DNA of 11,922 nt from Acidobacteriaceae bacterium (GCA_019244945.1 JAFASD010000487.1:1-11922); one strand, 5' to 3'. Positions 1 through 7,786 are shown, numbered from the stretch's first letter. Notes: generated by a model from the sequence alone, not told the origin. Translations and numbers: made by a program.

Positions 1-133
1 GAAACTGGCCTCTCCGGGTCAGGGCGATAGCGGTTCGCAGGTCGTCCTCCGCTTTTTGCCTATCGGGGCTCGCATTTTGAGCGCATAAGGCGAAAGACAC
101 GAAAACGATACATGCGGCCACCCGCTTGCACAT
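1..133 (-). CDS. Exported protein, probably TPR type (N-terminal fragment)
   Basis: Only the first 44 codons are inside the window; the gene continues past the left edge. The translation starts MCKRVAACIVFVSFALCAQN, a short basic start followed by a hydrophobic stretch and a likely signal peptidase I site (LCA before Q19). The mature start is charged and helical, with an RTAIALTRRGQF segment that looks like the first helix of a TPR. The ATG at 133-131 shares its A with the TGA stop of the CRTAC1-family gene upstream (TGATG), so translation is probably coupled and the gene belongs to the same operon. The upstream Shine-Dalgarno is weak, which fits coupling. C8 follows VAA but only four residues precede that motif, so a lipoprotein is unlikely. 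The gene is real with good confidence; TPR identity is an inference from a few residues and from the neighbours. Confidence 0.7.
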   Translation of the reverse strand, partial: MCKRVAACIVFVSFALCAQNASPDRQKAEDDLRTAIALTRRGQF

Positions 134-1836
134 CACGTCCAAGTACCCCGTCCTTCTACAATCGTGATGTAACGATCAATCGGCAGCTCCGCAAATCGCT
201 CGATCTTATCGCCAGGCGGCGGCCACCGCACTTCCAACCAATCGATCTTTGGCCTGTTTCCGGTGCCGAGCACCAGACGCGGATCGTGAGAAGAAAGAAA
301 GCTGCCACCGCCGACCTTCACGCGCTGGCGCTTCAGGTCTCCGGCCTGATAAGTAACTCTCGCGCCGACCGCATCCGGATTGGCTCTGCGGCACACGAGT
401 CGCACGCCGAGCCAGTGATTGCTCCGTTCGGCATTGTTTCGCAACAGAATCGGCGCGCCATTATTCACCGTGACAAGGACATCAACGCGACCGTCATTGT
501 CAAAATCTCCCAAAGCAAGGCCCCGTCCGGCGATATCTCGTGAGAAGGCCGAGCCACCTACTGCACTCACGTCTTTCCAACGCCCGTTGTCGTATCGGAG
601 CAGCAACATCGGTTCGGCGTATTTCGAATCTGCTTCGCGTCGGCTCACCATCGGATCAGGGTGACCATTGCAAAGGATCAGATCCAAATTTCCGTCATTG
701 TCAAAATCGAAGAACTTTAGCCCCCATCCGCTGAGGACCTTTGTGAGCTGCGCGAGACCAGTTGGAATCGCGACATCGTCGAAAGTCTCGTTCCTGTTAT
801 TGCGGTAGAGCGAGTACATTTCGCGGTTTAGATTTGAGACAAACAGGTCGAGCCATCCGTCCTGATCGTAATCGGCTGCATCGACGCCCATGCCGGAACG
901 CGCTGCTCCGAAGGAATTGTAGGCAACGCCTGCGAGTACCCCGATTTCTTCGAATTTGCCTTTTCCGCGATTGGCAAAAAGAAAATTGGGCACGGTGTCG
1001 TTGGCGACAAACAGGTCCATCCACCCGTCATTGTTGATATCGGCGGCTACCACGCCCCACGCCTTGCCCAACGAGCTTGCAATTCCGGATGCTTTGCTGA
1101 CATCTGTGAACGTGCCATCTCCATTGTTGTGAAAAAGCCAGCAGGGAAGCGGCCTGTAGACGTCCGGCTTGCAGTAATAATGCAGTCCTGTATCGCGGTT
1201 ACCGCAGAAAACATTCTTCGCTTTGTCGAAATCGGCGAAGCGGCAGACAAACAGATCCAAGCGGCCGTCGTTGTCGTAATCGAACCAGACGGCGCTCGTG
1301 GCCCAGCCTGGCGCTGCGACTCCCGCCTTCTCAGTTACATCCGTGAAACCACCCTGGCCATTGTTGTGATACAAGATACTGCGCGGATATTGAGTGACGT
1401 AAAGATCAGGAAAACTGTCGCCGTCGTAGTCACCGACGGCAACTCCCATGCCGTAGGCGTTTCCTAACACTCCCGCGGTTTGCGTTACATCCGTAAATGT
1501 GCCGTCGCGATTGTTGCGATACAGGGCGTTTCGTAATGGGGTCGATGGCTTGTAGAAATCGCACGGCCCGCTATTCACGAGGTAGATGTCCATCCAGCCG
1601 TCGTTTTCGTAATCGAAGAACGCGCAACCGGGTCCGATAGTTTCGGGAAGATACATCTCAGAAGAGAGCCCGGCCACATGGGTCCAGCCAATGCCGCTCG
1701 CGGAAGATGAGATCTCCTCGAATGTGGGGCGGATCCCAACCTCGGGAGCAGACGAGTAAGCCATTCCGGCTCCCACAAGCCTCTCGAGAAACTTTCTTCG
1801 CGAGGACAGGCGTCCGAGTCGTGTTCTGAGCGACAT
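133..1836 (-). CDS. CRTAC1-family protein: FG-GAP/VCBS propeller with C-terminal ASPIC/UnbV domain, Tat-exported
   Basis: This is a 567-residue exported protein of the CRTAC1 family. The N-terminus has a twin-arginine motif (SRRKFLERL, residues 12-20) followed by a short weakly hydrophobic stretch, so export in folded form by Tat is likely. Seven Asp-rich calcium-binding motifs of FG-GAP type start at residues 75, 136, 186, 266, 322, 377 and 444 (for example DYENDGWMD and DFDNDGRVD), as expected for a seven-bladed beta-propeller. Each lies near an FxDV or LYxNN strand. Cysteines 210, 222 and 232 lie in the insert before blade four. Residues about 485-555 (DAVGARV, then GGGSFLSSHDPRL, then IDWLEVRWP) match the ASPIC/UnbV domain. 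The start has GAGGG one base upstream, and the gene lies 15 nt after the TPR gene. The family is thought to mediate binding or adhesion; no enzyme activity is visible. It is probably part of the receptor 1 operon. Confidence 0.93.
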   Translation of the reverse strand: MSLRTRLGRLSSRRKFLERLVGAGMAYSSAPEVGIRPTFEEISSSASGIGWTHVAGLSSEMYLPETIGPGCAFFDYENDGWMDIYLVNSGPCDFYKPSTPLRNALYRNNRDGTFTDVTQTAGVLGNAYGMGVAVGDYDGDSFPDLYVTQYPRSILYHNNGQGGFTDVTEKAGVAAPGWATSAVWFDYDNDGRLDLFVCRFADFDKAKNVFCGNRDTGLHYYCKPDVYRPLPCWLFHNNGDGTFTDVSKASGIASSLGKAWGVVAADINNDGWMDLFVANDTVPNFLFANRGKGKFEEIGVLAGVAYNSFGAARSGMGVDAADYDQDGWLDLFVSNLNREMYSLYRNNRNETFDDVAIPTGLAQLTKVLSGWGLKFFDFDNDGNLDLILCNGHPDPMVSRREADSKYAEPMLLLRYDNGRWKDVSAVGGSAFSRDIAGRGLALGDFDNDGRVDVLVTVNNGAPILLRNNAERSNHWLGVRLVCRRANPDAVGARVTYQAGDLKRQRVKVGGGSFLSSHDPRLVLGTGNRPKIDWLEVRWPPPGDKIERFAELPIDRYITIVEGRGTWT

Positions 1837-1851
1837 GCCCTCAAACGCGAC

Positions 1852-2790
1852 CTAAGGCGGACCCGTCTGGTTGTCTTGGTTATGCGCAGATGCCTCGTTC
1901 TGAAGAGCGAGCTCGCGCGCCGCCCCCTCCTTGTTCCCCACACGCGCGTATGCGATGGCCAACTGATAATGCCCGGCTGCATCAGCAGGCTGCATTTGGA
2001 CGTAACTCCGGAGGGGAGAAATTGCGTCCGGATATTTTCCCGCGGCTGCCAGCGACATCCCGAGCGCCAGGTAAGCTTCAGAAAATCCTACGTCCAATTT
2101 TGTTGCGTTTGAAAAGTGCTGCGCCGCCTCGTTCCATTGGCCGGCGCGTCGGGCGAGCTCCCCTAGGACGAACTCGGCCGCCGCGTTATGCGGATCTACT
2201 ACAAGCTCCTTTTCAAATTCCGCCTTTGCCTCCTCGACGTGGCCCGAAGCTCCAGCCCTCGAGAGCAGTGCTTGACCCAAGCGGTAGTGAATGCCGGGGA
2301 TCTGCGAATTCTCCTTCAAGATGCCGTTGTAAACGCCGATCGCCTGGTCCCACTTCGCCTGTGATTCCAAAGCTTCGGCTTCGAGTCTTCGCGCCTGGTA
2401 CGAGTTGGGTGCTTTGGCCGCAAGCTGCTGGGAGGCTCGCGTGGCGAGCTCCGAGTAGTAGTGCGTCGTTATGTACAAGACCTGGGGATCGTCGGGAAAG
2501 TCGCGCTTCAGTGCCACCAGCACTTCCACAGCCGTGCTCTCCTCATCCATCGCCATTGCACAGCGCGCCTCGGCCATACCGCCGCTGTATCTCAGTTGTT
2601 TGTCATTCAGGTGGGGAATCCAGCGCTTCAAAAGAGGCAGAGCCTCCCGGCAGCGACCACTCTCGACGAGGGCTATCCCCCTATGAGTGGCAACCGAGGG
2701 ATCGTTAGCCGGAGATTTGTTCGCAACCTGAGGTGCAGCAGATAGGGTCCAAATGGCACTACAAAGCAAGGCGATGAGGAACAAACGCAT
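1852..2790 (-). CDS. Exported tetratricopeptide-repeat protein, 312 aa
   Basis: The protein begins with a Sec signal peptide (MRLFLIALLCSAIWTLSAAP; likely cleavage after A18 or A19). The rest is almost all helical TPR units, at roughly residues 33-66, 133-166, 167-200, 203-236, 237-270 and 271-303. The clearest have the W/L-G-Y-A-P pattern, such as GQWNEAAQHFSNATKLD and GKYPDAISPL. The C-terminus is a short polar tail. C10 is not in a usable lipobox (ALLC), so the product is expected to be soluble and periplasmic or surface-held by partners. An in-frame TAA five codons upstream leaves the ATG at 2790 as the first possible start; its Shine-Dalgarno (TTGGA, directly adjacent) is poor. TPR proteins act as binding scaffolds. 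Here the gene sits between a TonB-dependent receptor and a CRTAC1 protein, so a role as an accessory binding protein of the receptor is plausible but not shown. Confidence 0.88.
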   Translation of the reverse strand: MRLFLIALLCSAIWTLSAAPQVANKSPANDPSVATHRGIALVESGRCREALPLLKRWIPHLNDKQLRYSGGMAEARCAMAMDEESTAVEVLVALKRDFPDDPQVLYITTHYYSELATRASQQLAAKAPNSYQARRLEAEALESQAKWDQAIGVYNGILKENSQIPGIHYRLGQALLSRAGASGHVEEAKAEFEKELVVDPHNAAAEFVLGELARRAGQWNEAAQHFSNATKLDVGFSEAYLALGMSLAAAGKYPDAISPLRSYVQMQPADAAGHYQLAIAYARVGNKEGAARELALQNEASAHNQDNQTGPP

Positions 2791-2804
2791 TCCAAAGGCC
2801 GGTT

Positions 2805-2850
2805 ATCGTTCGCGATTATTGTACCCGGTTATACATAGGTCCGCGACGAT
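2805..2850 (-). other. Intercistronic inverted repeat between receptor 1 and TPR gene
   Basis: In the 70-nt gap between the receptor 1 stop and the TPR start, ATCGTTCGCG (2805-2814) can pair with CGCGACGAT (2842-2850), giving a 9-bp stem with one bulged base around a 27-nt loop. A smaller palindrome, ATCGTTCGCGAT (2805-2816), competes for the left arm. No T-run follows on the minus strand, so this is not a typical intrinsic terminator. It may be an mRNA stability or attenuation element that lowers expression of the downstream genes relative to the receptor, or it may be chance. Confidence 0.35.
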
Positions 2851-2860
2851 CTCTAGCAGT

Positions 2861-5800
2861 TCAGAACGTGATCTTGGCACCCAGTTGCATCCAGCGCGGC
2901 AGTTGCTGCGAGAGCGCCTTTCCGAATGTCGGATCGACGGGATTGGCGTCCACGTTCGTAAGATTCGGCCTGTTGAAGAGATTGTAGAACTCGAATCTTA
3001 GTTGGAGGTTTACCCGTTCGGCCAGATGGTTGTCCTTGTATACCGCCACGTCTGTTTCGGCGAAATTGGGCTCACGGAAGCGGTTCGATTTTTCGTTGCC
3101 TTCCGAGCCGAACGCCGGAACCGGGAACTGTCCAGGCGAGAAGATGCCGTTGAGAAAGCCGACGCGACTAGTGAGTTGGCTGTAACTCGCGACGTTTGGA
3201 TAATCGTAGTCATCACCATCCGCGTTGTAATCGCCGCTTCCGGCCGCATACCCGATGAACTTGCCATTGACATCTTTGAGCGGAGCAAATGGCGCTGTGT
3301 TCACGACCGTAAAGGGATAGCCACTCTGGAATATCGTGGTGCCGCTGATGCCCCATCCCCCGGTGACATGCCCAACCAACCCCCGTCCTGCATTCAATCC
3401 GCCGAGCGTGTAATTAAACGTGAACGAAAAACGGTTCGGCACATCCCAGGGCGAAGGCCCATAATACTGGGACGGATTGAGGGGCACGGGATACAGGCCC
3501 GCATCGTCTTTGGAACTGGATCGTGTGTAGGAACCATCGAAAAACCCTCGCGAAAACCTGCCACGAAAATCGAATATGAGCGCGTCGAAGTTTCCATATC
3601 GGTTGTTATCCGAATAGGTAATCGCGCCAAAGCTTGGGTTCAGTCGCGTGGGTGACAGGCTGTTATGAATAATCAGGTCGCCAGGAAGCTCATTAATATC
3701 GACGCCATAACTAACGATGCCCGCCTGATTGTTGTTCCCGACAAGGTCCCATGAGTGCGATCCGGAATAACCCACACTCGCTACTACGTTATTACTTACT
3801 TTCCGCTCTACGGTTGCCGACCAGATGGCGGCTCTCGGCGAGTGAAGATTGGGATTTATACCGCCGATGGGGAAATTCAAGCCCGGGATTCCTCCTGCCG
3901 CGTCGAGCCCTGCGGTAAATGCCGGGTAGGCAAAGCCGTAAGGAGGCTTGTTGCCGGTCCCTAACACGAATAAGGGCGGTCCCGCTGTCGCTGTTCCACC
4001 CGCAATGAAAGTGGGCGTGATGGGACCCGGTGGGTTGCCCCGGAACTCCTCCTGCACATTGGCCTGCGTGAGCCAGTTGTTATACAAACCCGCGCCACCT
4101 CTTATGACCCAGACCCCCGTGCCGCGGGGATCCCAGGCTAAGCCGAGGCGTGGACTCCAGAGGTTGTCGACGGAGCTTTTGAGCGCATTCTTGGTTGCCT
4201 TGGCGTACCCATTGGCAACCTGTTCTTGGAACGTAGATCCGGAACCTAGATAGAAATTGCCAAAGACTGTCGTGGCACTTCTCGAATAGGGATTGCCGCT
4301 GTCGTCATAGCGCAGGCCCAGTGTCAGCGTCAGGTTCTTGGCGGCTTTCCAGGTGTCTTCAGCGAATGCTCCCCAAGTGCTGGACGCCGCGTTCCAACTC
4401 CACAGTACGGGTTTACCGGTGGTCGGGTCGTACATGACGTGCGTTTCATTGAAAGGCTGGTCTTGGACCAGGGTGAGCAGATTATTGAACTGGAACGTAG
4501 GTTGAGAATAGGGGCCCTGAAAAGGTTCGACGTCGTCGCCAAACCATCCTTCATAACCGAACCGTAACGTGTGGGCTCCATGAACATGCGACAGGACATC
4601 GCGCCAGTGGTAGTTGTGCTGGATGAAATCTCCTTGCGCAAAGCCGACACCGAATGCCTGGCCGCTATCGACGTTTATGCCGGTCACATTAATGGACGGT
4701 ACCGTATAGTCTTGCGCGCCACTGCCTAAAGTGCCCTCTACCCGGCTTGCACCGAATATAGCTTCGTTTATCGTGGCAATCGAGAAACTGTGCGTATAGT
4801 TGCCCTGTACTGCATACTCCCAATTGTTATTTGCTGCAGAGAATTGCGGCATAGGTGAGGCTGCGCCGTAGTTGAGCAGTGTTCGATAAAAGCTGCCGTA
4901 AACGCGATCGTTCTTCCAGTACTTATCGACCCGAGTAAAATACTGCGTTCCGTTGCGAAATTGCGTGGAATTGAATCCGCCCTGGTCAATCATCGGCAGG
5001 CCGCAAGGAAGGTTATTCGTTGCTGGTGTTCCACAGGTGCCCGGGAAAATGTTTGCAGCCGTCGATGCCACGGACACTCCCGTAAGATGCTGCGGAACGT
5101 AGGTGCCAAGCAGCTTCGTACCCAGTGTGTTTGGATAATTCTGTTGAGCCCAGGCTGTAAACTGCGGATCTGCAAACGTGTTCAGCGCATTTCCCGTGGA
5201 TGCAGACGAACGCAGCGGCTCAACTGCGAAGAAGAAATAAAACTGGTGGTGCGGAATAATTGGGCCACCGATCGCGCCTGACATGTTGTTGCTATGGAAT
5301 GGCGCGTAATTGTGCGAAAACTCAGTGGCCGCAAACAGCTTCTGATAAGTGAAATAATCGCTTGCCAGGCCGTGGAACTGATCTGTTCCCGACTTTGTCG
5401 TCATGATCATCGACAAGCCATCGGAACGGCCATATTCGGAGGAGAAAGTGTTTACCTCAATGCTGGTTTCCTGAATGGAATCTGGATTCGGTGTCAAGTT
5501 GAGGACGCCTTGCCGGATTCCACTGGTAACATCCAGACCATCGACGACATACATGTTAGACATTTGCCCCATGCCGTTGGCGCTCGCATCGACCTGCGTC
5601 TCGGTGGAATAGTTGTCGACGCCCGACCCGGGCGTGCCCACATGTCCGGGTTGTCCGCCACCCATAGTGCCGAGCCCCGAAGCACCCGGAGCCAAGCTCG
5701 CGAGCGTAACCATGTTGCGGCCCGGCACCGGCAGCTCGGCCACCGTGCCGCTTGCCAGGGTCAGTTGCGTCCGGCTCTCGGCGGTGTTAATAACCGGCGC

Positions 5801-6175
5801 CTCTCCCGTCACCGTCACGACGTTTTGCGCGGAGGTAACCGTCAGTGTCACTGGCACGCTGAGAATCTGGTCCGTCCGGAGATCGAGTCTCACGGTAGCC
5901 CTGTTGAACCCGTGCGCTTCCGCAGTAACTTCGTAAGGGCCTGGCGCAAGACTAACGAACGTGTACACACCTTCGCTACTCGATTTCGTCTCTGAAGAGA
6001 CCTGGGTACCCGTGTTCACGAGTTTGACGACCGCATCAGGTACGACCGCGCCGCTGGGATCCTGAATCACCCCTTGAATGCTGCCGCTGAACTGGGCGTA
6101 GGATGCGCCAGTGAACAGCGTAAAAAAGATGAGCAGGTCGGCAGGCAGGCGGTGAAAGACTGGACGTGTTTGCAT
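2861..6175 (-). CDS. TonB-dependent outer-membrane receptor 1 (Oar-like, carboxypeptidase-regulatory domain)
   Basis: This 1104-residue receptor is the long type common in Acidobacteriota. The signal peptide covers residues 1-27 (GASYA before Q28). A carboxypeptidase-regulatory-like beta-sandwich follows at about 31-113 (GVIQDPSGAVVPDAVV, then GVYTFVSLAPGPYEV). Residues 119-129 (VVTVTGEAPVI) may serve as the TonB box, and the plug runs to about 262, ending in TTKSGTDQFHG. The remainder is the 22-strand-type barrel and ends LGAKITF, with the terminal Phe typical of outer-membrane barrels. The mature protein has only two cysteines, C381 and C391, in CGTPATNNLPC, probably a disulfide-closed surface loop. 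A GDYNADGDDYDYPN segment near residue 981 looks like a calcium loop. The start has GGGAGAGG six bases upstream. It is probably the first gene of the leftward operon, under the LacI-type sites at 6203 and 6272. The substrate is unknown; a plant glycan or oligosaccharide is inferred from context. Confidence 0.93.
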   Translation of the reverse strand: MQTRPVFHRLPADLLIFFTLFTGASYAQFSGSIQGVIQDPSGAVVPDAVVKLVNTGTQVSSETKSSSEGVYTFVSLAPGPYEVTAEAHGFNRATVRLDLRTDQILSVPVTLTVTSAQNVVTVTGEAPVINTAESRTQLTLASGTVAELPVPGRNMVTLASLAPGASGLGTMGGGQPGHVGTPGSGVDNYSTETQVDASANGMGQMSNMYVVDGLDVTSGIRQGVLNLTPNPDSIQETSIEVNTFSSEYGRSDGLSMIMTTKSGTDQFHGLASDYFTYQKLFAATEFSHNYAPFHSNNMSGAIGGPIIPHHQFYFFFAVEPLRSSASTGNALNTFADPQFTAWAQQNYPNTLGTKLLGTYVPQHLTGVSVASTAANIFPGTCGTPATNNLPCGLPMIDQGGFNSTQFRNGTQYFTRVDKYWKNDRVYGSFYRTLLNYGAASPMPQFSAANNNWEYAVQGNYTHSFSIATINEAIFGASRVEGTLGSGAQDYTVPSINVTGINVDSGQAFGVGFAQGDFIQHNYHWRDVLSHVHGAHTLRFGYEGWFGDDVEPFQGPYSQPTFQFNNLLTLVQDQPFNETHVMYDPTTGKPVLWSWNAASSTWGAFAEDTWKAAKNLTLTLGLRYDDSGNPYSRSATTVFGNFYLGSGSTFQEQVANGYAKATKNALKSSVDNLWSPRLGLAWDPRGTGVWVIRGGAGLYNNWLTQANVQEEFRGNPPGPITPTFIAGGTATAGPPLFVLGTGNKPPYGFAYPAFTAGLDAAGGIPGLNFPIGGINPNLHSPRAAIWSATVERKVSNNVVASVGYSGSHSWDLVGNNNQAGIVSYGVDINELPGDLIIHNSLSPTRLNPSFGAITYSDNNRYGNFDALIFDFRGRFSRGFFDGSYTRSSSKDDAGLYPVPLNPSQYYGPSPWDVPNRFSFTFNYTLGGLNAGRGLVGHVTGGWGISGTTIFQSGYPFTVVNTAPFAPLKDVNGKFIGYAAGSGDYNADGDDYDYPNVASYSQLTSRVGFLNGIFSPGQFPVPAFGSEGNEKSNRFREPNFAETDVAVYKDNHLAERVNLQLRFEFYNLFNRPNLTNVDANPVDPTFGKALSQQLPRWMQLGAKITF

Positions 6176-6181
6176 GTTTTG

Positions 6182-6189
6182 CCTCTCCC
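6182..6189 (-). promoter_or_regulatory. Ribosome binding site of receptor 1
   Basis: On the minus strand GGGAGAGG lies six bases before the ATG at 6175. The spacing is good and supports this start. Confidence 0.75.
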
Positions 6190-6202
6190 GTGTGGGCGTT
6201 GA

Positions 6203-6216
6203 CGTAAGCGCTTCAA
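6203..6216. promoter_or_regulatory. Putative LacI-family operator, divergent region
   Basis: CGTAAGCGCTTCAA has the AAGCGCTT palindrome centred on CG and matches 8 of the 10 fixed positions of the general LacI-family pattern TGnAAnCGnTTnCA. It lies 28 bases before the receptor 1 start, downstream of the predicted receptor 1 promoter, and upstream of the TPR gene at 6250. Binding here would block transcription of receptor 1 and could occlude a rightward promoter. On its own an 8 of 10 match is expected a few times by chance in a window this size. Its position and the better sites nearby raise the odds. Confidence 0.5.
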
Positions 6217-6235
6217 CGTTGTCCGCAGCAGTTAT

Positions 6236-6263
6236 ATAGTAATTGAGGAATGGAGAAAGTCAA
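6236..6263 (-). promoter_or_regulatory. Predicted sigma-70-type promoter for receptor 1
   Basis: On the minus strand TTGACT (6263-6258) and TACTAT (6241-6236) are separated by 16 bases. The -35 box matches 5 of 6 and the -10 box 4 of 6. The -35 box falls inside the first codons of the divergent TPR gene. A TATAAC just downstream is a better -10 box but is too far from this -35. The operators at 6203 and 6272 flank this promoter on both sides. Confidence 0.4.
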
Positions 6264-7764
6264 GCGATTTCTGCAAGCGCTTTCACTCCTTGCCCTGCGC
6301 CTTTTCGTGGTGTTTGTTGCTGTCGCTGTGCTTCGCGCGAGCGACGACACAGTCGGCTCCATCAGCTCCGCGCTGCGAGGTCACGATTACGCCCGGGCCC
6401 TCGAGCTTGCTCAAACCGCCCTAACGGAAAACCCGAAAGATGTTCGCCTACTTACTTTGAAAGGGCTTGCTTTATCTTCCCTGCGACGTGATCCCGAGGC
6501 GCTTGAAGCTTTCCGCAGTGCGATCGCGCTGAAGCCCGATTATCTGCCTGCGTTGGAAGCGGCCGCGCAGCTCGAGTACAAGGCGGGCGACGGGGACGCC
6601 ATTCCGCTGCTGGAGCGGTTGCTGAAATTGAAGCCCGATGAACAGACAGCACATGCCATGCGAGCGGTCATGGCGTGGCGGCAGAAGGACTGCGCGACCG
6701 CAGTCCGGCACTTTGAGCAGAGCCGGAGCGTTATTGCCTCGCAGCCCGAGGCGCTGAAGGAGTACGGCGTATGCCTGGTTCGCCTGCAAAGGCCGGGAGA
6801 CGCAGTACCGATCTTGCAACAAGTTGCCGGGAGCGAACCCACGAACAAGACGGCGGTCTATAGTGTCGCGTCCGCCCAACTTCTGGCGAAGCAATGGAAT
6901 GAGGCACTCGAGACGCTGAAACCGTTCACCGAATCAGGCCTGCCCGATTCGCAGGCTCTTGATTTGGCAGCAACCGCGCTGGAGGCAATGGGTGATACAC
7001 CGCAGGCGGTTGCGATGCTGCGCCAGGCAATCGCGCTAAATCCACGTGATCCACAGCTTTACGTGGCTTTCGCCGAGATAGCTTTGGCCCACGGTTCGCA
7101 CCAGGTTGGAATCGATATCGTCAATGCGGGGCTCAGGCGGCTTCCCGACTCACCCCAGCTTTATGTCGCTCGCGGGGTTCTGGAGGTACAGCTCGCGCGA
7201 TACAGCGAGGCGGACGCAGACTTTACGAAAGCCGATCAGCTCGATGCGAATTTGGCCCTCGGCGCCACCGCGCGCGGTTTGGCGGCCGCGGAGCAGAACA
7301 ACGTGGAGAAAGCTATATCCACTGTCCGGGAGGAGCTCAAAACGCGGAAGTCCGATCCGTTTTTATACTATGTTCTGGCTGAGCTTCTGCACTCACGAGG
7401 GCCTGACCCGAGCGCGCCTGAATTTCGGGAGGCGTTGCATGCAGCCTCCAAGGCTGTTGAGATGAAGCCGGATTTTACGCTCGCTCGTGACACTTTGAGC
7501 CGGCTTTACCTTCAGGCGGGTGAGCCGGACAAAGCCATCGAGCAGTGCCGACTGGCGCTCCGTTCCGACCCCTCGGACGCGACTGCGATGTATCGTCTCA
7601 TCCGTGCGCTTCAGAGCCGCGGCCGCCAGGAGAACGCTCGTGAGATCGCAGATTTGTTGAAGCAGTTCAGCGAAGTGCGCGCGCACTTGCGTCAAAAAGA
7701 GAATCAAGAGGCGCGATTCCAATTGGTTGAGGCTGAGGCTCCGAGCCAGCAGCGTCACCCGTAA
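6250..7764 (+). CDS. Exported tetratricopeptide-repeat protein, 504 aa
   Basis: The N-terminus (MEKVKRFLQALSLLALRLFV, hydrophobic to about residue 29) is a signal peptide or membrane anchor, with possible cleavage near residue 31. Nearly all the rest is TPR helices, about 12 units from residue 37 to 470. Good examples are DPEALEAFRSAIALKPD, DTPQAVAMLRQAIALNPRD and EPDKAIEQCRLALRSDPSD. No lipobox and no enzymatic domain are visible. A stop codon in frame at 6244 makes the ATG at 6250 the earliest start. GAGGA touches the ATG directly, which is too close for a normal Shine-Dalgarno, so translation may be leaderless or weak. The gene diverges from receptor 1 and is followed 105 nt later by receptor 2. 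A perfect LacI-family operator lies over codons 8 to 12. It is likely a periplasmic or membrane-anchored scaffold for a receptor complex; its partner is unknown. Confidence 0.9.
   Translation: MEKVKRFLQALSLLALRLFVVFVAVAVLRASDDTVGSISSALRGHDYARALELAQTALTENPKDVRLLTLKGLALSSLRRDPEALEAFRSAIALKPDYLPALEAAAQLEYKAGDGDAIPLLERLLKLKPDEQTAHAMRAVMAWRQKDCATAVRHFEQSRSVIASQPEALKEYGVCLVRLQRPGDAVPILQQVAGSEPTNKTAVYSVASAQLLAKQWNEALETLKPFTESGLPDSQALDLAATALEAMGDTPQAVAMLRQAIALNPRDPQLYVAFAEIALAHGSHQVGIDIVNAGLRRLPDSPQLYVARGVLEVQLARYSEADADFTKADQLDANLALGATARGLAAAEQNNVEKAISTVREELKTRKSDPFLYYVLAELLHSRGPDPSAPEFREALHAASKAVEMKPDFTLARDTLSRLYLQAGEPDKAIEQCRLALRSDPSDATAMYRLIRALQSRGRQENAREIADLLKQFSEVRAHLRQKENQEARFQLVEAEAPSQQRHP
6272..6285. 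promoter_or_regulatory. Perfect LacI-family operator consensus inside the TPR gene start
   Basis: TGCAAGCGCTTTCA matches all 10 fixed positions of TGnAAnCGnTTnCA. A rough equal-base estimate gives about 0.01 such matches by chance in the window. It lies over codons 8-12 of the 504-aa TPR gene and just upstream of the predicted receptor 1 -35 box. Its centre is 69 bp from that of the 6203 site, so a tetrameric repressor could bridge the two, although 69 bp is not a whole number of helical turns. A bound repressor would also act as a roadblock for the TPR gene. Confidence 0.6.
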
Positions 7765-7786
7765 CGGCATTTAGATGCGTGCCCCA

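Noticed and set aside
481..1614. Recurring DNA words such as GTCGTAATCGAA and GTCATTGTCAAAATC along 481-1614 as possible DNA repeats.
   Set aside because: They fall exactly on the codons of the seven DxDxDG motifs of the CRTAC1 propeller, so protein repeat structure explains them.
2618..2634. CAGCGCTTCAAAAG in the 312-aa TPR gene as a further LacI-type site.
   Set aside because: It lacks the conserved left-half AA, and it lies inside a coding region away from any promoter.
1890..2708. A 272-codon open frame on the plus strand opposite the 312-aa TPR gene.
   Set aside because: Its product is Pro/Arg/Ser-rich and low in complexity with no recognisable domain. The minus-strand frame has a signal peptide and clear TPR units, so this is an antisense shadow of GC-rich coding DNA.
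2799..2832. Direct repeat CCGGTTAT at 2799-2806 and 2825-2832.
   Set aside because: Two 8-base copies 26 bases apart are too short and isolated to support an operator or an att site.
5294..5995. A 233-codon plus-strand open frame opposite receptor 1, and others like it at 3002-3655.
   Set aside because: The products are Arg-rich without domains or ribosome binding sites, while the opposite strand encodes continuous, well-conserved receptor sequence.
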